Positions 57,030 through 64,000 of a stretch of 64,000 nucleotides of DNA are shown piece by piece. The stretch spans positions 53,070,186 to 53,134,185 of the forward strand of contig NC_029516.1 in assembly GCF_001577835.2 (NCBI RefSeq), read 5' to 3'. Source of the stretch: Coturnix japonica. Lineage: Eukaryota > Chordata > Aves > Galliformes > Phasianidae. The notes below the pieces were generated by a model that was not told the DNA's origin, searched no databases, and saw nothing but the letters and a program-made list of their open reading frames with translations. Positions within the stretch are counted from its first letter, which is position 1. Each line of letters starts with the position of its first letter. A program made the position numbers and the translations under genes.

Positions 57030-59664
57030 TAAAAATGTTCTGCTTCCTTTGAATGCCTGCATTGGAATTGTTCACAGAGCAGCTAGAAACATTCAGTTCT
57101 TTTCTCTAGGAATAAGTAACATGATCCCCAATTTCCATAAGCAGCCATCAGCTGGTAGTTTCGTATCTAGCTATGTGAATCAGCACATGCAGGACGCAGC
57201 AAAGCACAGAACCACTGGTGAAATGCGAAAGGTAGATTCATGTTGGTTACCTCTCCAGCTGGGGGATCCCTAAAGCAGAACCCCAGAAGAGGGACACAAG
57301 TGGAGAAGCAGGCACTGCTGAGTTTGGTCCATGTAGAGGGATCTCTGCCCCTGCTGTTTACTTCTGTTTTTCCATGGGTTTGCTCAGGCGTAGTTTACTA
57401 CCATGCTTTAATCTTCACTGTGCTTTGATCTTCCCCATATCAAGGCAGGGAGCTCAAGCATGCCCAACAGGGTGCCTCAAAGTCTATTGCATGCCTGTGT
57501 TATCTATACACAGATGTTCTACATCACTGGTATTTTCTTACCTGACCACTCTCCAGGCTCTAAGTCACCCCAGCTGCAGGACACTTGAGCAGGCTCACCA
57601 AGTATGTGCTCTGAACTACTCTAGCAAAAGACAGTATATTCTGAAATGACACAGTGTGACAGCTGTCATCTCAGGAGTGGTCTGCATTGCAGATTTGTAG
57701 ATTTTACTTCAACATTTGCACTGGGAGTAGATGTGTAGAACCACTCTGTAGTGGAAATGCCCAGTCATGGTCTGAACCAGTGACTGAGCACCTGGTGGGA
57801 AGGCAGGACCAACCCAGGGGAGCTCAGGTGCATGCAGTGCATCTGAGTGACCAGAAGGGGTGGAGCCAGGATACACCTGGGGTAGTGAAGACTTATTAAG
57901 AGCATTGCAGAGCAACAAGGAAGAGAGTGTTTAAGAAAAATCTGAGGACCTGATATTGATCAACTGAAATCTTGGCAACGAATGTTTTCTTTATTCTGCT
58001 CTTTGTTTTTAATTTGGAGGCTGTCTAAGATAACAAACTTGGAAGTCATTGCAAAAGAACCTTCTGTTCTCTAACTAAAAGTAGCATGAATGAAACTTTT
58101 AAGACGTTCACAAGGGATTGCAGAGCTATCACCGGTAAGTTTTTTGCTGGCTAACCAAGTCAGCAATACAAGATGTGCGTGTGAAAAAGAAACAGGCCCT
58201 TAAGCTTTGCTGCCTCTTCAAGGAGAGCATCCATCAGGAGCTTCTGTGCTTGTCTCTTATCTCTGATTCATCACAAGAACGTTTCTTCAGCTTAGGCTAA
58301 GGTTAACCTTCTGAGATTTCCAGCCTGGCTTGTCCTTGTTGTCCCCTTTGAAATCCCATTAGCCTGTGTGTGTGTAATATAATAGTGATAAATTGCACAG
58401 ATATCAATCATACTGTTGGACTGATTTCTGCTGCTTAGCTGGCTCCATGTTAGTTATATAGAGTTGCACAATAACGAAACTGCTGCAAGAAGAATCTATT
58501 TCAATTGACTTCCTCTTTGGAGGAATGAGGATGGGGATGTGAACAAATGAAGAGATTAACTGAACGTAGCTTGCCAAAAACAAACCACAAAAGAACAAAG
58601 TGAGAAATGCTACTTCTCCTTTCGAGCATATTCTGCCAAGGTCACTTGAAAAATCTGATCTTATGACTTGGTACCCCCAGCAGACTTCCTGACACTGCTT
58701 TGTCTACCACCTAGTTTTATCCTGCGCAAAGCCACACTACGTACTACGCTATTTTTGCCTAAAAATCATGGAAAACACATTTTTCTTCCTATTCTTCAGT
58801 TATTGGTTTATGTAATTTGTATTTAGATGTTCTCCTGCTTACTATGTGGCAATGGGATAATCTTCCAGTTGGAAAGCAAGCCTAATTTGCCATCTAGATC
58901 TTACTTCAGTGGAATTAAGCAGCATTTATTATGAGTACAGTGAGAATAGTGGGCCAAGTTGAAGCAGTTTTATTCGCCCACCAAAATAAAACTGTTTTCC
59001 TTTCCTGAATGTAGTTTTGCAAGATGAATATTTAAATTTATCCCTTTCTTTCAAGTCTGTTAATTGCTTTCTAGGAGTTTTTAAGTACAGTAACCACTGT
59101 CAAAAGAAGGGGACTAATTTTTCTGCTGTGTTCCATAGTCTGTGTCACCCTGAATCAAACAACTGATGCCTGAGAATGCAGAGAACTGAGTTTTATTGAT
59201 TATCTGAACTTCATCATAAGAGCACACTGATGTGAGTTAGCACTGGGAGTCCATGTCCTAATGTACTGTGTTCACTGGATTCCTAGCCTCTCTGGCTCAG
59301 AAGGGCTTCATTTTGTCCACTGCTCTGTGCTACAAGAAAAGGTTGCGCAATGAACATCCTGCTTTACTATTTTTAACTGTAGCTTGAGGCAGCTATTAAT
59401 AAAATTACACAGCTTAACAAAAAAATTATCTTCTTCACCAATCCACTTGTGGCATACATGGGGTTTATATGCATGAGCAGGAAACGTAATCGGTGCAAAA
59501 CCATTTGCTATCTTTGTACTGGTGGGTCTTTCTCTTAGTGTAGAATTGCAGGAATTGGTTAGCTTTGGTTATCTATTGACTTTTGCTTACAAGTAAACTG
59601 CTGTAACTGACAAATCATAGCACCAGGAAACAGCGCTACTAACAGGTGTTGCCTGCTACACAAA
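57030..59664. other. Unassigned stretch
   Basis: No gene is recognised. Around 57790-57900 is a GC-richer block (GGTGCATGCAGTGCATCTGA, AGGGGTGGAGCCAGGATACA) that has the feel of an interspersed repeat, but the family is unknown to me. Confidence 0.35.
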
Positions 59665-59669
59665 GGGCA

Positions 59670-59960
59670 GATCTGGTGGCCTTCTGTGATGGAGTGATAA
59701 TTTCAGTGGACAAAGGGAGGGCAACTGATGTCAACTACCTGGACTTATGCAAGGCCTTTGATACAGTCCTGCACCACTCCCTTATCTCTAGATTGGAGAG
59801 GTATGAAGGCTGGAGTACTTAGTGAATCATGAATTGTTTGGAAGGTCTCAGCCAGAGGGTGGTTGTCAACAGCTCCAACAAGTGTCCAGATGTCAACAAT
59901 GTCGAGGTGGAAGCTGATGACGAGTAGTATACCCCAGGGATCTGTCCTGGGACAAGTTTC
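59670..59960 (+). repeat. CR1 LINE reverse-transcriptase fragment
   Basis: The plus strand carries GGCCTTCTGTGATGGAGTGA, then sequence encoding the CR1 ORF2 CKAFDTV box (TGCAAGGCCTTTGATACAGT) and GTCAACAGCTCCAACAAGTG, in CR1 order. It is internal and degraded, without a 3' tail. Confidence 0.88.
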
Positions 59961-62600
59961 CAGAATCTTTGGTTGTTTTTGTGGGAATTTTTCAGAATTG
60001 CATTGATGTGATGAAATAATTTTGGGATCCAATGTTAGTTTCTTGAGTTATAGAACTTCCAGTGTTCCAGATAATTTAGGATACAAACATAAAAAGAACC
60101 ATTAGAGATGGCAACACTGTTCACAGGAATGGAATGAAGACGTGATGGCACCAAGATGGAATTGATACCGAGTATGGGAGAGAATATATGTATTAAATAA
60201 GATATTTGAAACTTTCAGAGGGAGGAAATGTGTGTAATAGAGACAGTCAAAATGTTTATAACGAGCTTCCCTTTGGTAGGAAGGGGGTACTGTCTGTGTT
60301 TAATCATCATGAATGTAGAATCCTTTGATAGAGTACTGATGATACTAAAACATGGACACATTGACAATCTGTATTATCTGATTAATCAAGGACAATTGTT
60401 GTCCTCACAAAGGTTAGAGGGAAGTTGACAAGAAGAAAACAGTGCAGCTTGTCCTTAGGTGACATGAGGTCATACAAAGATTAAAAAATGGTACTGCACT
60501 TAAAGCAAACACCACAGGTCATATAAGACCCCAAGCAACTCCTTGCAAGTAGCCAGAAGTGGATGGAATATCATGCTTGTTTGCCCTTATGGATATATAG
60601 GTGGTAGGTGTTTATTCTGCATTAGGTAGGCAGAGTACATATGTTATATACGCTCTGTAAACATGGTGAAGAAACTTGCAGCGGTGTGATAGACTTGTGG
60701 AAGATTTCACTAGCACCCAGGCCTGGTCAGAAAGCTGTGTGGGAAATGTGTGTGGGAGTGAGCGTGTGGGAAATGGTTCATTACACACTGGGTAAAGAAT
60801 TTATGGACAACAGAAGCAGTGTTTGGTGTAGCTTTAAATTTAATCTTCCTTTGTCAGAGTAACTCCATCAGTTTATGTTGCCGTCATTCTGATTTTTGTA
60901 TTGGCAGAAGTCATTGTAGCTTATGTGATACATAAATGTCTGTCTTTGTAGCCCAGTAAACACAGTGACTCTTTTACAAGTTACAGGAGGCATACTTGGT
61001 GTTAAGATAACAGCGTAGATCACAGCATTAGCTCAAAGATGTGTCGTGGGGGAATTTGTGCATGGGGTAATAGGTCTTGGAAGGGGGCACACAGGAGACT
61101 GCTAAAGCTGGTCAGCATTGCCCAGTTGCTCACTGTTAAAGGAATGCAAACTTGGGAGCAGGGCAAAACTAACCTTAGGTGAGACAAAGAGAAAAAGGAA
61201 AAAGCGTCCATCAGAATTAAAATGTGACACACTGACTGCGATAGAGAGGAGACAGAGAGTTTGGCTTTGCAATGACTGTTAGGTGCCTGAGGAGGAATTG
61301 ACTAACAATGGTGAATTTTCTGATAACTATTTACCTTAAAATGATATCTGGTGTTCAAACATAAAGGGACCTAGGGTTGATTGGTTTTAATGTGATCTTC
61401 TTTGTCAGGGAGTTTCTATTATACCTGGGCACTCCATATAATCACCTTTTGACGACAGCGTACAGATCAGGCAGTTATTTGCCTCAAATGACCACATCTA
61501 ATCAGCATGTTCTTAGAAATGTAAGATTTTTCTTCCTATTCAGAAATGTTTGATATTCAACCTTTTTTTTTTTTTAAGGCTCGCATTCTAGGATAATTAA
61601 ATATTTGTACAATGAAAAGGAGTATCAGCACTCATCTGCTTCAGCAGATGGGAGCCCCCGTACTCCTCTTTTCCTGTGCTCCTCTTTTCCTTAACCTGGA
61701 AGTGCCTAAGACTATATTTTGAAGCATAACACCTCCATCTCAGGGGGAAGGAAAGGCTGCACTCTCCACGTGCTGTATCTGTCCAAGCTTCTGGCTGCCC
61801 TCCCAGTTTCTGCACACATGAATAGGCTTTGGGCACACTGTGGGTGTAGGTGCGCTGTTGACTGAGGTGCTGTCTCCAAAATTGTCTAGCCGGGGGGGAT
61901 CCCAACCAAAAACATTGCAGTCCAGTTGGATGTGTGCACAGGCATAATGCAACGGCATTTTAATATTTGACAGAAGGACAATGTAGCATTTCCTTATCAA
62001 GGTACTGAGATAAGAATGCTCATTGCATTGAAAAATATGAAAAGTTCCCATTACCTTGCTCATGACCTTGTGACTTTCTCCCATGAAGAAGTTTTCACAC
62101 TCAGAGCATGCCGTTCTTTATTAAACTCTGACAGTTTTCCAGGGACAGCTCTCACAAACGTTGTTCCTGACTTGCAGGACAAGCTCAGTACCTGGAGGAA
62201 GGAAAAATCACAGTGGCTTCAGTATGTTCTGGAAACAGTTCTTGTTTCCGGAGGTTAATAAGTAGTTGGGAGAGAAAACTTCTTAGCTTGGAACTCCAAG
62301 TTCAATCATGCTTTAGAAGTGAACTATAGTGGTTAGTACTGTACTCAGAAAGGTTACCGTAGAGTGGGCCACAGACAGTGAAAAGCAAGTTTTGCTGTTT
62401 CAGTTATGTCCAGTAAGATGGTTAAATGAAAAAGACAGTCTATATTGGACTGTTTATGTTGTAAATCTGGTATTTCTATAGAGCTATTAACTGAGTAACC
62501 AATAGTCACGTGAACTTAATCTTTTTCTTATTATATAATTCTTGCTATATATTATGTGTAAATGGAAATTATGAGTTTGCCCTGTACCAAGTGAAAACTG
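59961..62600. other. Unassigned stretch left of the env fossil
   Basis: No host gene is seen. I found no convincing gag, protease or polymerase similarity. A minus-strand frame at 61740-62084 (114 aa) has no known domain. If a provirus once extended here, its interior has been lost or is too decayed to name. Confidence 0.4.
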
Positions 62601-62629
62601 CCTGGGGAAACAGAGACTGCAGATCTCTC

Positions 62630-63690
62630 TCTCTTGTTCCCTCCAATGCCTGATACAGATGTCAAGATCCCTCCTGCGCTCTCTACAGCAGTAGGTAACC
62701 ATACAGCTTGCCTCTCACAGCAGGGTGTGAAGGCTACCAGGCCTATAGGAAACTTTTCCTTATGCAGTGATGAGGTCTTGGATGTTATGGAGGATTCAGC
62801 AGGAAATTATTCAAGATTGGGAATCTCCAGGGCAAATCTCCGGTGGTACTGTGGGGGAAAGATTTTTATGGTCCAGCTTAACCATCTAACTGGGGAGGTA
62901 CCTGTGTACTTGCTCAACGAGCTCTACCATTCACCCTGGCATTCACGAAGGGGATGTCACACACCCCCAGAAGGAACAAAAGGAGCTTAGGGTTCTCATT
63001 TGATAATGCTGTATATAGATATAGATTTGATGGGAATGCTCAGAGGTTTCTCTGATAAATTTAAGGCAAGAAATCCAATTGCTGCAGGGTTTGAATCACT
63101 GTTCTGGTGGGTGACAATTAACAACAATGTGGACTGGATTAACTACATCTCTTAAATCAACAGCGATTTATAAATTATACAAAAAGTGCAATTAAGGGAA
63201 TTGCAGAACAGCTAGATGCCACAAGTAGGATGGCCTGGGAGAATAGGATTGCTCTAGATACAATGCTAGCTGAAAAGGGGTGTGTGTGTGTAATGTTGGG
63301 AACCCACTGTTGCACCTTCATCCCCAGTAACACAGCTCCAGATGTCACAATAACTAAGCACTGCTGGGGCTTACTACCCTTGCCAGTGAATTGGCAGAAA
63401 ATTCAGGAATAGATACCTCTATCACCAGGTGGCTGGACTCTTGGTTTGGTAAATGGAAAGGGATGATTATATCCATATTTACTTCTTTGATTATAGTAGC
63501 AGGAGCCCTGGTGGCCATAGGATGCTGTATTATCCCCTGTGTGAGGGGACTGGTACAGAGATTAATTGAGACAGCATTATCAAAACAAACACCAGTGGAG
63601 ACACCACCATACTCAGATAAAATGATATTAGAGGAGATGGGGAATGAAGAAAGTGATGAAGAGGAAGAGGTCTATAAGATAATACCTTAA
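62630..63690 (+). mobile_element. Endogenous retrovirus env fossil, gammaretrovirus-like (class I)
   Basis: This is a remnant of an envelope gene. The left part resembles a surface-subunit end and the right part a transmembrane subunit. Around 63287-63313 is a CX6CC motif (CVMLGTHCC) preceded by an NRIALDTMLAEKG-type stretch, the arrangement of gamma-type envelopes. After that come a hydrophobic membrane span (IISIFTSLIIVAGALVAIG, near 63450-63510) and an acidic cytoplasmic tail. The element is broken, with several breaks, and is treated as a fossil. It is followed by a purine-rich tract and the beginning of an LTR at 63745. The gag and pol parts and the left LTR are not seen. Closest family by memory: class I ERVs with percomorf/fish-like and avian gamma env. 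Confidence 0.88.
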
Positions 63691-63744
63691 AGAAAAAGCA
63701 AAACTTGCAGAAATCAACAGTGTATAAAGAAGAAAAGGAGGAAT

Positions 63745-64000
63745 TGTGGGAATCAATTGTTGTTTCTGCATTTAGAACAAGATACGAGTATTTCGTTTCA
63801 AGCTCTCAGCATCTAAGTGAAGCAATTTGTAGTTATTAAAAATTAGGTAAAAGTCATAAGTACAAAGACTGCAGCTCATGTCTGTCCAGCTGTCTACTGA
63901 TTTTTGGTGCTGGACAAACAAGACCTGAGTAATAAAGGATCCAAAGAGGAGAAGTTAAAATAATTAACAATATACCTGTATAAACTAACACAATGTATGT
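63745..64000 (+). mobile_element. 3' LTR start of the same retroviral fossil (cut by window end)
   Basis: A purine-rich tract AAGAAGAAAAGGAGGAA at about 63727-63743 leads into TGTGGGAATCAATTG, the expected polypurine tract plus LTR 5' end. The LTR continues to the window edge. I found no matching LTR to the left inside the window, so the left LTR is either lost or too diverged. Confidence 0.7.

Noticed and set aside
61740-62084. 114-aa minus-strand frame near the env fossil
   Set aside because: Opposite strand to the fossil and without recognisable similarity; not evidence for a gene.
1-64000. tRNA, rRNA, microRNA hairpin or CRISPR-like array
   Set aside because: No cloverleaf with conserved A/B boxes, no rRNA segment and no regularly spaced repeats were found; this is vertebrate nuclear DNA.

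Overview
The window is nuclear DNA from a bird, most likely chicken (Gallus gallus) or a close galliform. The grounds are many CR1 LINE 3' ends, chicken-type LTRs, mariner remnants, compact introns and GC-rich CpG-island promoters. Three host genes are recognised: DENND5B (minus, only coding exon 1 at 12768-12879), ETFBKMT/METTL20 (plus, coding 22523-25336) and AMN1 (minus, coding 28941-46061). From memory, order and orientation match mammals (human 12p11.21), so this is conserved microsynteny. The exon models of ETFBKMT (263 aa) and AMN1 (266 aa) were assembled by hand; every junction is GT-AG and every phase closes.

Layout. 1-12767 is intron 1 of DENND5B, with short CR1 pieces at 4190-4258, 8700-9006 and 10490-10557. 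About 12500-13150 is the DENND5B CpG island. 13150-21400 separates the divergent DENND5B and ETFBKMT promoters; it holds a long CR1 (13440-14194), a shorter CR1, a mariner remnant and two unrecognised minus-strand reading frames. 21420-25860 is ETFBKMT. 25860-28940 is the convergent ETFBKMT/AMN1 interval. 28941-46180 is AMN1: seven coding exons, with LTRs in its introns that all lie antisense to the gene. From 46200 to the end no host gene is recognised; this tract is old repeats: a 30-base C run, a solo LTR, degraded CR1, a mariner remnant, an LTR-like block, and at the right edge a broken gammaretrovirus-like env fossil followed by the start of an LTR cut by the window end.

Function. ETFBKMT is a mitochondrial lysine methyltransferase acting on the beta subunit of electron transfer flavoprotein. 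AMN1 is a small cysteine-containing leucine-rich-repeat protein. DENND5B is a DENN-domain Rab exchange factor. They share a neighbourhood, not an evident pathway. No previously undescribed system is demonstrated. The best leads are an unassigned ~310-bp repeat present twice in inverted orientation, two unrecognised minus-strand frames just upstream of ETFBKMT, and a ZNF143/THAP11-type plus YY1-type site pair at the AMN1 promoter.
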